In this document: positions 28,850 through 38,547 of the stretch, piece by piece | Numbering within the stretch: position 1 is the stretch's first letter | Layout of the letters: each line of letters begins with the position of its first letter | Translations under genes and position numbers: made by a program | The notes under the pieces: model-generated | Told to the model about the DNA's origin: nothing | The model's database searches: none | Seen by the model: only the letters and a program-made list of their open reading frames with translations | NCBI GenBank assembly: GCA_963710675.1 | Contig: CAVQBE010000002.1 | Location: 1 to 64,000 of the forward strand | Direction: 5' to 3' | DNA length: 64,000 nucleotides | Source of the DNA: JACCZX01 sp963710675 | Lineage (GTDB): Bacteria; Pseudomonadota; Gammaproteobacteria; Burkholderiales; Burkholderiaceae_F

Positions 28850-31307
28850 ATGCAATTTTCAGAACAATGGTTGCGTAGCTACGCGAACCCGCCGCTGTCC
28901 AGCGACGAGTTGGCGGATCGCGGTTGACGATGGCGGGCTCGAGGTCGAGAGCAATGAACCTGTTGCGCCGCCTTTTGCGGGTGTCGTGGTCGCCGAGGTT
29001 AAACGTGTTGAGCGGCCCATCCGAAGGCCGACAAGCTCACCGTGTGTGAGGTCGACATCGGTGCCCAGCAGATGCTTTCGATTGTTTGTGGCGCTCCCAA
29101 TGTCGCGGTTGGGAATCAGGACGCCTTGTGCGGTGGTCGGCGCGTCACTTCCGGGCGGCATGCGAGATCGGGGCGGCGACGGTTCGCGGCGTCGAGTCGC
29201 AAGGCATGCTGTGCTCCGCACGCGAGCTCGGGCTATCGGACGATCACGCCGGACTGATGCTGCTCGATCCGGACGCGCCGGTCGGAGCAGATCTGCGCGA
29301 TTATCTTGCGCTCGACGACCGAACGTTCACGATCAAGCTCACTCCGGATCGTGCCGATTGTTTGAGTGTGGTCGGCGTCGCGCGTGAAGTCGCTGCGCTG
29401 ATATCGAGGGTCAGCGCGCTAGCACTGCCAACGCTCGATGCTCAACGCAGTTCGCCGATGCAATTCCGGATCGCGAGTGCCGGTGACTGTCGAAGCTTCG
29501 GACCTATGCGGTCGCTTTTCGGGGCGAGTCATTCGCGGTGTGAACGCACGGGCGCATACGCCGCCTTGGATAAGGCAGCGGCTGGAGCGTAGTGGGCAGC
29601 GGCCCATTTCGGCTTTGGTCGATATCTCCAATTACGTGATGCTCGAGCTTGGGTCGGCCGACGCATGTGTTTGATCTGGACAAAGTGCAGGGGAGGTTGA
29701 CCGTGCGCTGGGGCCGCGCGGGCGAACACGTCGAGCTGTTGAACGGTCAGAGGTCGAAGTGGATTCGGCTGTCGGCGTGATCGCGGACGCGCACGGTGTC
29801 GAAGCATTGGCGGGCATCATGGGTGGCGCGCGGACATCCGTGTCGCTGGATACCCGAAACATCTATGTCGAGGCGGCATTCTGGTGGCCCGACGCGGTCC
29901 GCGGGCGCGCCCGGCGCTATAACTTTTCGACCGATGCCGCACACCGTTTCGAGCGCGGCGTTGACTTTGCGACGAATGTCGAGCATGTCGAATACATCAC
30001 GCGACTGATCGTCGAAGTCTGCGGCGGGCAGCCGGGCCGATTGATGATCAGACGCTTTCCGTGCCGCAGCGCAAGCCGATCTCGATGAGCGCCGAGCGCT
30101 GCCGGCGCGTGCTTGGCATGCCGATCAGATGCAGACGCCATCGCGTCAGCGCATTTCGTCGCATCGGATTTGATTTTCGAGCGAGACGGCGACAAGTTTA
30201 TCGTCACGCCGCCGAGCTTCAGCTTCGATCTGGAAATTGAAGAAGATCTGATTGGCGAAGTTGCGCGCCTTATCGGCTACGAAAGTATTCCCGCGCATCC
30301 ACCACTGACCGTCCGGCAGATGCGTGCGGAGCCGGAGGAGCGGCGTAGTGCGCATGACATACGCCGCGCACTGACACGCTGCGGGGTATACCGAGCTGAT
30401 CAACTATTCGTTCGTCGATCCGCAATCGGAGAGCGATTTTGCGGCGAATCAGGATCCGATCGCAGTGTTCAATCCGATTGCAAGCCAGATGTCGGTAATG
30501 CGAAGCACGTTGCTCGGCGGACTGGTCGAACTCGCTGGTCTATAACGTCAATCGCAAGGCTCAATCGCGTTCGGGTGTTCGAGATTGGCCGGGTATATCG
30601 GCGTGACCCGCTGCAACAGGATGGACCTTTGCAGGTAGCAGGAGTTGATCAGCCGAGTCGCGTCGGCGGCGCTCGCCTACGGGGCGAATGATGACGAGCA
30701 ATGGGCAACGCTGCACGCGACGTCGATTTTTTTGAATCAAAGGTGATGTGAGGCGTATGTTGCCGAGCGCAAGATTTGTGGCGGAGCCGCATCCGGCGCT
30801 GCATCCGGGCCGCAGCGCCGCGATCGAATTGACCATAAAGGTCGGCAATCATCGGTCAGCTACATCCGCGCTGCAGCAACATTACGACCTACCCAAGGCG
30901 CCGGTTGTATTCGAGATCGATCTCGAGCCCCTGCTGGTGCGGCCGCTACCTCGTCATGTCGAAATTTCGAGGTTTCAGCCGGTGCTGCGCGATATTTCGG
31001 TACCGGTGGACGACGCAGTGCCGTCACAAGCGATGGTCGACGCGGTGATACACGCGGCCGTCCTCAGATAGCCGCCTGTCGGCGTTGCGCGAGTTCCGTG
31101 TGTTCGACGTGTATCGTGCTGCCGCCAAATTCAAGCAAAGTCGCGGAAGCGAGCGCTAACGCATTGTTAAATAACGAGAAAAGCCTTGCGTTCCGAATTG
31201 TTCTGCAAGATACTGAGCGCCCGGTCAGCGATGCTGATGCTGACGCTGCAATCGAAGCGGTACTTCAAGTTCTGAAGCAACAATTCGAAGCGCGGCTGCG
31301 TCAGTGA
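28850..31307 (+). CDS. pheT: Phenylalanyl-tRNA synthetase beta subunit (frameshifted)
   Basis: The large subunit that binds tRNA-Phe and edits mischarged tyrosine. From ATG 28,850: MQFSEQWLRSYANPPLSSDELAD, then the EMAP-like tRNA-binding region (KADKLTVCEVDIGAQQMLSIVCGAPNV), the B3/4 editing domain (VDISNYVMLELG, GIMGGARTSVS), B5 (LIGYESIPAHPPLTVRQMRAEP) and the C-terminal anticodon-fold domain (RFQPVLRDISVPVDDAVPSQAMVDAV, AFRIVLQDTERPVSDADADAAIEAVL). Around seven frame changes occur. Total span of about 819 codons is normal. It is followed by ihfA, the usual neighbour in proteobacteria. Confidence 0.92.
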
Positions 31308-31421
31308 AGCCGAGATATGAGACAACCCGACCGTTGATATGCCTACAGCCGACTTTAAATTTCCCGAATTGCCGCGTACGGCCGGTGCGATGCAGCCCCC
31401 GGATCGCAACGCGCCAAGACG

Positions 31422-31711
31422 ATGACGAAGGCCGAGCTGGCCGAAGCGTTGTTCGATCGGCTCGGGTTAATAAGCGCGAGGCAAAGGATATGGTCGACGG
31501 GTTCTTCGATGAGATTCGGCAGGCGCTTGAGCGCGGTGAGTCAGTGAAGTTGTCAGGGTTCGGCAATTTTCAGCTGCGCGACAAGCCGCAGCGCCCAGGC
31601 AGAAACCCGAAAACAGGTGAAGAGATCGCGATAACTGCCCGCCGTGTCGTAACTTTTCATGCCAGTCAAAAGCTGAAAGCTGCGGTTGCCACCGCCGCTG
31701 CTATTCACTGA
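31422..31711 (+). CDS. ihfA: Integration host factor alpha subunit (one frameshift)
   Basis: A nucleoid protein that bends DNA as a heterodimer with IhfB. It reads MTKAELAEALFDRLGL, then after a one-base shift near 31,468 NKREAKDMVDGFFDEIRQALERGESVKLSGFGNFQLRDKPQRPGRNPKTGEEIAITARRVVTFHAS. The RPGRNPKTGE arm inserts into the minor groove. Betaproteobacterial IhfA often has an N-terminal extension; ATG 31,339 opens MPTADFKFPELPRTAGAMQP, one base out of phase with ATG 31,422, so a longer start with another sequence error is possible. Confidence 0.93.
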
Positions 31712-31757
31712 TACGCCGCGGTTGCCTCGTACGTCCAACTTTCACTGCGCTTGACCT

Positions 31758-32184
31758 ATGCAGCGCCACGAAGCTCTTATCCAGCTGCCCTCGATCCCCG
31801 CCAAGCGGTATTTCACAATCGGTGAGGTGAGCGACTTGTGCGGGGTCAAGCCGCATGTGCTGCGCTATTGGGAGCAGGAATTCACCCAGTTGCGACCCGT
31901 CAAGCGGCGTGGGAATCGGCGCTATTACCAGCACCATGAAGTCTTGCTGATCCGCAAGATCCGCGAGCTGCTGTACGAGCAGGGCTTCACTATCAGCGGG
32001 GCGCGCAATCGGCTTGACGATCATGACCAAAGCGAGCGCAACGCCGCGCGCCGGCCGAGTTGCTGCAAATGACCCGCTGCGGTGAACGGCGACGGCTCAA
32101 GCATGTGAAGACGCTCGACATGGCGCACTGCAAGAGGAACTCGCTGCGATTCGAAAGCTATTGCGAACGACTCGTAGGTACTAG
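31758..32184 (+). CDS. MerR-family transcriptional regulator (one frameshift)
   Basis: A small DNA-binding protein with an N-terminal MerR winged helix: YFTIGEVSDLCGVKPHVLRYWEQEFTQLRPVKRRGNRRYYQHHEVLLIRKIRELLYEQGFTISGARNRL. After a frame change near 32,050 the C-terminus becomes ELLQM and later LQEELAAIRKLLRTTRRY, stopping at TAG 32,182. No metal-binding cysteines are seen. A gene of this type follows ihfA in most beta- and gammaproteobacteria; its targets are not known. tRNA-Pro comes next. Confidence 0.85.
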
Positions 32185-32188
32185 CGGA

Positions 32189-32194
32189 TATACT
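32189..32194 (+). promoter_or_regulatory. -10 box for tRNA-Pro
   Basis: TATACT ends 8 bases before tRNA-Pro, identical to the hexamer in front of tRNA-Val. No good -35 match is seen at the usual distance. Confidence 0.4.
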
Positions 32195-32200
32195 GCGCCG

Positions 32201-32279
<79 letters not shown>

Positions 32280-32295
32280 AAGGTTTAGTCAGGGA

Positions 32296-32333
32296 AGCCG
32301 GTGTGCGCTTCGCGCACACCGGCTACTTTTTTT
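32296..32333 (+). terminator. Terminator after tRNA-Pro, touching the surE start
   Basis: AGCCGGTGTGCGC (32,296-32,308) pairs perfectly with GCGCACACCGGCT (32,312-32,324) over a TTC loop; AC and seven Ts follow, to 32,333. The surE ATG begins at the very next base, so the T-run occupies the place where a ribosome-binding site would be. Confidence 0.9.
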
Positions 32334-33182
32334 ATGCGCATTCTTGTTTCCAACGATGACGGTTATCTTGCGCCCGGTCTCGCGGCACTGGCGGATGCGA
32401 TGCGACCGCTGGGCGAAGTGACCGTCGTTGCGCCGGAACAGAACAGCAGCGGAGCGAGCAACTCGCTGACGCTGCATCGTCCGCTGACGATCAGCCGGGC
32501 TGAAAATGGATTTACGTTCATCAACGGCACGCCAAGTGATTGCGTGCATGTCGCATTGACCGGACTGCTCGATCAGATGCCGGATCTGATCGTTTCCGGA
32601 ATTAACAACGGCCAAAACATGGGCGATGATACCATTTATTCAGGCACCGTTGCGGCGGCGATGGAAGGTTATCTGTTTGGTATTCCGGCAATCGCGTTTT
32701 CGTTGCTCGACCGCGGCTTCGAACACCTTGATGTGGCGGCAGACGTTGCGCGGAAACTCGTCGAGCGCTATATCAGCAGGCCGATAGCGAAGCCATTTCT
32801 GTTGAACGTCAACGTGCCGAGCCTGCCGCGCGAGCAGATCAAAGGTATCGTCGGTACGCGCCTGGGTAAGCGTCATCCATCCGAGCCCGTGGTGCGGATG
32901 ATGAATCCGCGCGGCGAGCCGATTTACTGGATCGGTGCGGCGGGTCCTGCGCGCGAGGGCGGGCCGGGGACGGACTTTCATGCCACCGCGTCGGGCTATG
33001 TGTCGGTCACGCCACTGCAGATTGACCTGACGCACAACGAACAACTTCAGGTCGTGAGTGACTGGCTCGACCAGTTGACTGGATCGGATGACGCGTTCTC
33101 AGCTTCACGGCGGAACAGACGAGCAGCCGAGTGGGCTCGTATCAGCGCGGGTCAGGGACCGCATGGTCGAGCGTGTTCGTGA
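32334..33182 (+). CDS. surE: 5'/3'-nucleotidase SurE
   Basis: A metal-dependent phosphatase for nucleoside monophosphates, linked to stress survival. Motifs are MRILVSNDDGYLAPG (the DD metal site), VVAPEQNSSGASNSLTL, FINGTPSDCVHVAL, VSGINNGQNMGDDTIYSGTVAAAMEG and VTPLQIDLTHNEQLQVVSDWL. The family usually ends soon after this point; here a tail of about 30 residues follows. A one-base correction would end it at TGA 33,089, overlapping pcm as ATGA. The ATG at 32,334 has no Shine-Dalgarno; an in-frame GTG at 32,301, behind AGGGA, would place eleven extra codons on the terminator hairpin. Confidence 0.93.
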   Translation: MRILVSNDDGYLAPGLAALADAMRPLGEVTVVAPEQNSSGASNSLTLHRPLTISRAENGFTFINGTPSDCVHVALTGLLDQMPDLIVSGINNGQNMGDDTIYSGTVAAAMEGYLFGIPAIAFSLLDRGFEHLDVAADVARKLVERYISRPIAKPFLLNVNVPSLPREQIKGIVGTRLGKRHPSEPVVRMMNPRGEPIYWIGAAGPAREGGPGTDFHATASGYVSVTPLQIDLTHNEQLQVVSDWLDQLTGSDDAFSASRRNRRAAEWARISAGQGPHGRACS

Positions 33183-33779
33183 GCTGGGCGTTCGGGATCC
33201 GCGAGTACTGGATGCACTTCGCAAGGTGCCGCGTCATTTGTTCGTCGACGAAGCGCTTGCCAGCCGCGCCTATGAAGACACCGCGCTGCCTATCGGTCAT
33301 GGGCAGACGATTTCGCAGCCCTACATCGTCGCGCGAACAGCGGAACTGGCTCTCGAAGATCTTGCCCGACGCGCGCGCTGCGCGGGTACTCGAGGTTGGT
33401 ACCGGGTGTGGTTACGCCGCTGCGGTGCTGGCACAGCTCTTCGGCGAAGTCGTCAGCGTCGAACGCCTGCGAGCGTTGCATGAGAAGGCGCGAGAAAACC
33501 TGCGATCGTTGCGCTTGTCCAACGTGCGGTTGATACTTGGCGATGGTGCATTGGGTGTCTCCGCGGCTGCGCCCTTCGACGCCATTGTTGCCGCAGCGGC
33601 GGGCGACAAGATTCCGCCCGCGTGGATCGAGCAATTGAAGGTAGGAGGCCGCATCGTTGCGCCTGTCGGTAGCTGGAATCAGCAGTTGACGATCGCAATC
33701 AAGGATGCGAATGGAAGCGTACAGAACAAGCCGCAAGGAGCCGGTACGCTTCGTCCCATTACGAGGCGGGGTTGCCTGA
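33088..33779 (+). CDS. pcm: Protein-L-isoaspartate O-methyltransferase (frameshifted)
   Basis: Repairs isoaspartyl residues in aged proteins using S-adenosylmethionine. The N-terminal part reads MVERVRELGVRDPRVLDALRKVPRHLFVDEALASRAYEDTALPIGHGQTISQPYIVARTAEL. After a shift near 33,375 the SAM site VLEVGTGCGYAAAVLAQL appears, then AAAAGDKIPPAWIEQLKVGGRIVAPVG. A second shift near 33,745 restores the usual C-terminus EPVRFVPLRGGVA with TGA at 33,777. The start ATG 33,088 agrees with surE-pcm overlap in relatives. nlpD follows. Confidence 0.92.
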
Positions 33780-33786
33780 AATTCCG

Positions 33787-34689
33787 ATGGATAGCAGCTT
33801 GATGATCCGATGGTGTGCGTTACTTCCGGCGTTGGTTCTCGCGGCATGTGCGAGTCAGCGTCCGGCACCGGTGGTTGATCGCTCGGCTCGCAGCCCTGTT
33901 ATCACAACTACGCCGGCCCAGCCTCCGACGGTGTCGCGGGTAGCCAAGGACGGCATCTACGTCGCGCAGCGGGGTGACACGCTTCAGAACGTTGCACTCG
34001 CATTCGGCGTCGGTGCGAAAGATCTGGCGCGCTGGAACGGAGTTTCTGAGTCGGATGTGCTGATTGCAGGACAGACGTTGCAGGTGACGCCGCCGGCGAG
34101 CGTTGCAACCGTCAGTCCAATTACCGGTAGCGGACAGGCTGAGGTTCGGCCGCTGCCACCGCCAGGAACGTATTCACCAGCGCCGGCACCAGACGCGCCC
34201 GCACCGTTGCCGCCTGTCGTCGCGCCACCGACGGCCACACCGCCCGTGCCCGCCTCACCGCCTACGACCGTGCCGCCAATCGCAGCGATCCCTGAGCCAT
34301 CGCGAGCATCGGCAGCATCGTTGCCTTGGATTTGGCCCACGCCGGGCAAAGTCATCGAAACGTTCGACGATCCTCGCAACAAGGGAATCGATATCGCAGG
34401 CAACGAGGGTGCGCCGGTGCAAGCCGCGGCGGATGGAGAAGTTGTCTATGTTGGCAGCGCGGTTCGCGGCTACGGCAATCTGGTGATCGTGCGTCACAGC
34501 GACGACTTCATCACGGCGTACGCACATAACCGGAAGGTGTTGGTAGCGGAAAAGCAATCGGTCAAGCGCGGTCAGGCGATCGCCGAGCTTGGACGCTCCG
34601 ATGCCGACCGCCCGAAGCTGCACTTCGAGATTCGTCATCAGGGCAAACCGGTCGATCCTCTCAAATACTTGCCAGCCAGATCGCAGTGA
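33787..34689 (+). CDS. nlpD: LysM/M23 lipoprotein of NlpD type
   Basis: An outer-membrane lipoprotein that, in relatives, activates cell-division amidases. The signal peptide ends in lipobox LAAC (MIRWCALLPALVLAAC). A LysM repeat follows (YVAQRGDTLQNVALAFGVGAKDLARWNGVSESDVLIAGQTLQV), then about 80 residues rich in Pro and Ala, and a C-terminal M23-like domain (GIDIAGNEGAPVQAAADGEVVYVG, GYGNLVIVRHSDDFITAYAHN, LHFEIRHQGKPVDPLKYL). The zinc ligands of active M23 peptidases are partly absent (GIDIA in place of GxDxx with His), as usual for NlpD. Starts at 33,787 and 33,802 are both possible. Confidence 0.92.
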   Translation: MDSSLMIRWCALLPALVLAACASQRPAPVVDRSARSPVITTTPAQPPTVSRVAKDGIYVAQRGDTLQNVALAFGVGAKDLARWNGVSESDVLIAGQTLQVTPPASVATVSPITGSGQAEVRPLPPPGTYSPAPAPDAPAPLPPVVAPPTATPPVPASPPTTVPPIAAIPEPSRASAASLPWIWPTPGKVIETFDDPRNKGIDIAGNEGAPVQAAADGEVVYVGSAVRGYGNLVIVRHSDDFITAYAHNRKVLVAEKQSVKRGQAIAELGRSDADRPKLHFEIRHQGKPVDPLKYLPARSQ

Positions 34690-35474
34690 CGCCGGTTCTG
34701 GTTTTCGATATCGAGACGATCCCCGATATCGCGGGGCTGCGGCGTCTGCGCGCTGAATGGCGTGATTTCGCTGATGCCGAAGTTGCCGAATGCGCATTCG
34801 AAGAGCGCCGCGGTAAAGGGGGTGGCGGCGATTTCCTGCCGCTGTACCTGCAGCGAATCGTTGCGATCTCGTGCGTGCTTCGAAACGACGCTGGATTCCG
34901 GGTCGGTTCAATCGGGGCCGCGAACGACCCTGAGGCCGCGTTGATCCAGAGCTTCTTCGGGATGATCGACCGTCATACGCCACAGATGGTCAGTTGGAAC
35001 GGGAGTTGTTTCGACCTTCCGGTGCTCCACTATCGCGGTCTGCTTGCGGGCGTTTCGGCGCAGCGATACTGGGAACTTGGCGCCGACGATCCCGAGTTCC
35101 GCTACAACAATTACATCGGCCGCTATCACACGCGACATACAGACTTGATGGACGTGCTGTCAATGTATCAATCCCGCGCGAGCGCACCGCTCGACGTGTT
35201 ATCGAAGCTCGCCGGCTATCCCGGCAAGCTTGGGATGGACGGCAGTCAGGTGTGGCAGGCGTATCGCGACGGCCAGATCGAGCAAATCAGAAGCTATTGC
35301 GAAACTGACGTCGTCAATACTTATCTGTTATTCAACCGATTTCAGAAAATGCGCGGGGTGTTGGACGGTCCGCAGCACGCAGCCGAAGAAGCGCTGGTGC
35401 GCGACTCGCTGCAACGCCTGCCAGCATTGCACTGGCGCGAGTATCTCGATGCGTGGCCCAGTGCGGTCGCCTAG
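34686..35474 (+). CDS. Predicted 3'-5' exonuclease, PolB-like (DEDDy)
   Basis: A 262-residue nuclease of the PolB-like 3'-5' exonuclease family. Exo I is VFDIETIPD, Exo II lies in MVSWNGSCFDLPVLHYRG, and Exo III in IRSYCETDVVNTYLLFNR, supplying the acidic metal ligands. The start is GTG 34,686, overlapping the nlpD stop as GTGA. The stop TAG shares a base with the rlmD GTG (TAGTG). The family is common in Burkholderiales at this place; its substrate is unproven. Confidence 0.85.
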   Translation: MTPVLVFDIETIPDIAGLRRLRAEWRDFADAEVAECAFEERRGKGGGGDFLPLYLQRIVAISCVLRNDAGFRVGSIGAANDPEAALIQSFFGMIDRHTPQMVSWNGSCFDLPVLHYRGLLAGVSAQRYWELGADDPEFRYNNYIGRYHTRHTDLMDVLSMYQSRASAPLDVLSKLAGYPGKLGMDGSQVWQAYRDGQIEQIRSYCETDVVNTYLLFNRFQKMRGVLDGPQHAAEEALVRDSLQRLPALHWREYLDAWPSAVA

Positions 35475-36838
35475 TGAGCGGCGAACGCTTCGAAGCTGAA
35501 ATCGAGTCGCTCGACCAGGAAGGGCGCGGCGTCGCGCATCGGGACGGCAAGGCAGTTTTCATCGAAGGTGCGCTGCCCGGCGAGCGGGTTGTATACGAGC
35601 GATACCGGAAGAAAGCACGCTACGAAACCGGTCGTGCCGTTTCTATAGAGCGGGAATCTGCGATGCGCGTCGTGCCACGCTGCCCGCACGCCGGTTTGCA
35701 CATCGGCGCCTGTGGAGGTTGCTCGATGCAGCACATCGAGGCCCGTGCGCAGGTCGCGTTGAAGCAGCGCGTACTCGAAGACACGCTCTGGCACCTGGGT
35801 AGAGTGCGTGCAGAGACAATGCTGCGTCCGATTGAGGGCCCGGCCTGGCATTACCGGCATCGCGCTCGAATGGCGGTGCGTTACGTCGCGAAAAAGAGTG
35901 GCGTTTTAGTCGGCTTTCATGAGCGCGCAAGCAGCTATGTGGCCGACATCCGCCAGTGCGAAGTGCTTCCCAAAAAAGTCAGCGATCTTTTGCTGCCGTT
36001 GCGTGAACTCGTACATTCATTGACGCTTCACGAACGCTTGCCGCAGATCGAGGTTGCGGTCGGCTCGGTGATGAATCGCACTGTCGTGATGCTGGTGTTT
36101 CGTGTGCTGCAGTCACCGACCGCCGAAGACTGCAGGCTGCTTCGCGAATTTGGATCAACGCATGAAGTCGACATCTGGCTGCAGCCGGCGGGCCCCGATT
36201 CCGCGGCACCGCTTGATCAGCACCAGGCGCAGCGGCTTGAGCTGCGCCTGCCGGAGTTCAACGTCGCCCTGCCATTTTCTCCAACGGACTTCACGCAGGT
36301 AAATCATCGCGTCAATGAAGTGCTGGTATCGCGTGTCGTGCGGCTGCTCTCACCAGTGCAGACCGACATCGTTGCCGACTTCTTTTGCGGACTGGGTAAC
36401 TTCACCTTACCACTCGCCACGCGTGCGAAGAGAGTCGTAGGCCTCGAAGGCAGCGCACCGTTGGTTGAGCGAGCGCGCATCGCGGCCGACAGCAACGGAC
36501 TCGCTGACCGAACGCAGTTCGAGGCACGCAACCTGTTCGATTTCGCGCCCGACGACTGGCACGGGCTGTGCGCGCGCTTTGGAGCGATCAACAAAGTGCT
36601 GATCGATCCGCCGCGTGAGGGGGCGGTGGCATTAGCGCAGGTTCTCGCGCTGGCGGCCCGGGAGCGCGCCGACCCCATGCGAGTCGTTTATGTCTCCTGC
36701 AACGTCGCGACGCTTGCGCGCGACTGCGGGATTCTGGTCAATCAGGGGGCGTGGACGTTGCGCGCCGCGGGTGTTGTCAACATGTTTCCGCATACATCGC
36801 ACGTTGAATCCATTGCGGTGCTGGAGTCGAAACCCTGA
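35474..36838 (+). CDS. rlmD: 23S rRNA (uracil-1939-C5)-methyltransferase RlmD
   Basis: Methylates U1939 of 23S rRNA. The 454-residue protein begins with a TRAM domain (GERFEAEIESLDQEGRGVAHRDGKAVFIEGALPGERV). It has iron-sulfur cysteines (CPHAGLHIGACGGCSMQH, with a further Cys in RQCEVL), then the SAM domain (VADFFCGLGNFTLPLA, VLIDPPREGA) and the catalytic Cys in VVYVSCNVATLARD. I chose GTG 35,474; an in-frame GTG at 35,453 would overlap the exonuclease gene more. The frame is intact. The 148 bases that follow hold an imperfect hairpin (CGCGCT-AAGT-AGCGCG) and the ndk leader. Confidence 0.93.
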   Translation: MSGERFEAEIESLDQEGRGVAHRDGKAVFIEGALPGERVVYERYRKKARYETGRAVSIERESAMRVVPRCPHAGLHIGACGGCSMQHIEARAQVALKQRVLEDTLWHLGRVRAETMLRPIEGPAWHYRHRARMAVRYVAKKSGVLVGFHERASSYVADIRQCEVLPKKVSDLLLPLRELVHSLTLHERLPQIEVAVGSVMNRTVVMLVFRVLQSPTAEDCRLLREFGSTHEVDIWLQPAGPDSAAPLDQHQAQRLELRLPEFNVALPFSPTDFTQVNHRVNEVLVSRVVRLLSPVQTDIVADFFCGLGNFTLPLATRAKRVVGLEGSAPLVERARIAADSNGLADRTQFEARNLFDFAPDDWHGLCARFGAINKVLIDPPREGAVALAQVLALAARERADPMRVVYVSCNVATLARDCGILVNQGAWTLRAAGVVNMFPHTSHVESIAVLESKP

Positions 36839-36986
36839 TCGAGCCTTCGCTGCCGCAGGGGCTGCGTGTTAACATTTCGCGCTAAGTAGCGCGTCGCAAG
36901 TCTTTCATTTGTCGAGCTTTTTAGATTGCTCGGAACTGGCTCAAAGTCGCAATAAAAATCGCAACAAAATCGGAAAAGGTCAGCGG

Positions 36987-37412
36987 ATGGCGGTAGAACG
37001 AACATTGTCGATCATCAAGCCGGATGCCGTCGCGAAGGACGTCATCGGTCGGATTTACTCTCGCTTCGAGGAAAGTGGGTTGAAAGTGATTGCCGCCAAA
37101 ATGGTGTCGCTATCACGATTGGAAGCCGAAGGGTTCTACGCCGTTCATCGCGAGCGGCCGTTTTTCAGTGATCTCGTGGCGTTCATGGCCTCGGGGCCCG
37201 TGATGGTGCAGGTCCTTGAAGGTGATAACGCCATCGCAAGGAATCGTGAGCTGATGGGTGCCACCGATCCGAAGAAGGCAGCGGCCGGTACGATCCGCGC
37301 CGATTTTGCCGACAGCATCGACGCCAATGCGGTTCACGGCTCCGATAGCGCAGTAACTGCAAAGGTTGAGATCGAATATTTCTTTGCGCAGATGAATCTG
37401 TATTCGCGATAG
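36987..37412 (+). CDS. ndk: Nucleoside diphosphate kinase
   Basis: Balances NTP pools by moving the gamma phosphate through a phospho-histidine. The 141-residue protein shows MAVERTLSIIKPDAVAKDVIG, the catalytic histidine in ANAVHGSDS and ATDPKKAAAGTIRADFA. The ATG 36,987 was chosen over upstream in-frame codons to give the family N-terminus. rlmN starts 5 bases after its stop, opening a long same-strand block. Confidence 0.97.
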   Translation: MAVERTLSIIKPDAVAKDVIGRIYSRFEESGLKVIAAKMVSLSRLEAEGFYAVHRERPFFSDLVAFMASGPVMVQVLEGDNAIARNRELMGATDPKKAAAGTIRADFADSIDANAVHGSDSAVTAKVEIEYFFAQMNLYSR

Positions 37413-37416
37413 AACA

Positions 37417-38539
37417 ATGTCTCGCGTCAATCTGCTCGACTTCGACGCTGCTCAGCTGACGGCTTATGTTCAGTCGCTTGAAGAAAAGCCGTTTCGAGCG
37501 CGCCAGCTGTTGCGCTGGATCCATCGGCGCGGAGCAGGCGATTTTGATGCCATGTCAGACCTTGCCAAATCGTTTCGAGCGAAGCTGTCTGAGCAGGCCA
37601 GCATCACTTCCCCGCCTGTTCTAAGCGACGTTGTCGCCGCGGACGGCACGCGCAAGTGGCTGCTTGATGTCGGACTCGGCAACGCGATCGAAGCGGTTTT
37701 CATTCCGGAAGAAGATCGCGGCACGCTATGCATCTCGACGCAGGCGGGATGCGCGGTCAATTGCGCATTCTGTTCAACGGGCCGCCAAGGGTTCAACCGC
37801 AATCTGACTACGGGGGAGATCATCGGCCAGCTGTGGATGGTTGAACATCTGCTACGGCCGCAATCAGAATCGCCGCAGAACGACTCCGATCGCGTCATCT
37901 CAAACGTCGTCCTGATGGGCATGGGCGAGCCGCTGCAGAACTACGATGCAGTGTTGCCCGCGCTGCGACTCATGCTCGACGACAATGCCTATGGTTTATC
38001 GCGTCGACGCGTGACGGTTTCGACGTCGGGCATGGTGCCGCTTGATGGATCGTCTGGCGCAAGACTGCCCGGTCGCGCTCGCGGTGTCGCTGCATGCATC
38101 AAACGACGCATTGCGGGACACGCTGGTGCCGTTGAACCGGAAATACCCACTGCGGGAGTTGCTCGCGGCATGCCGCCGCTACTTGCGGACCGCGCCGCGG
38201 GATTTCATTACGTTCGAGTACGTAATGCTGGACGGAGTCAATGACAGCGATCAGCATGCCGCCGAGCTGGTCGCGCTGGTTGCCGATGTGCCGTGCAAGT
38301 TCAACCTGATTCCGTTCAATCCCTTCCCTCAGTCGGGATTCGAGCGCTCCTCAGGGCAACGCATTCGTAGTTTTGCGCAACACTTGACGGAGGCCGGCAT
38401 CATCACCACTACGCGCAGAACACGTGGTGACGATATCGACGCGGCGTGCGGCCAGCTGGCGGGCGACATTCGTGATCGAACCCGGCTTAATGAGCGCACA
38501 GCGCGGAAGGTCATTCCGTTAACCGCAAGCGCGCATTAG
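37417..38539 (+). CDS. rlmN: Dual-specificity 23S rRNA/tRNA adenine-C2 methyltransferase RlmN (one frameshift)
   Basis: A radical-SAM enzyme that methylates A2503 of 23S rRNA and A37 of some tRNAs. It starts MSRVNLLDFDAAQLTAYV; the iron-sulfur motif CxxxCxxC is CAVNCAFC, SAM-site glycines are in NVVLMGMGEPLQNYD, and GLSRRRVTVSTSGMVP precedes a one-base shift near 38,045. It resumes ALAVSLHASNDALRDTLVPLNRKYPL, FEYVMLDGVNDS and NLIPFNPFP, with the second catalytic Cys in DDIDAACGQLAGD. Length is normal. Lies between ndk and pilF as in other betaproteobacteria. Confidence 0.95.
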
Positions 38540-38547
38540 AGGATTCC

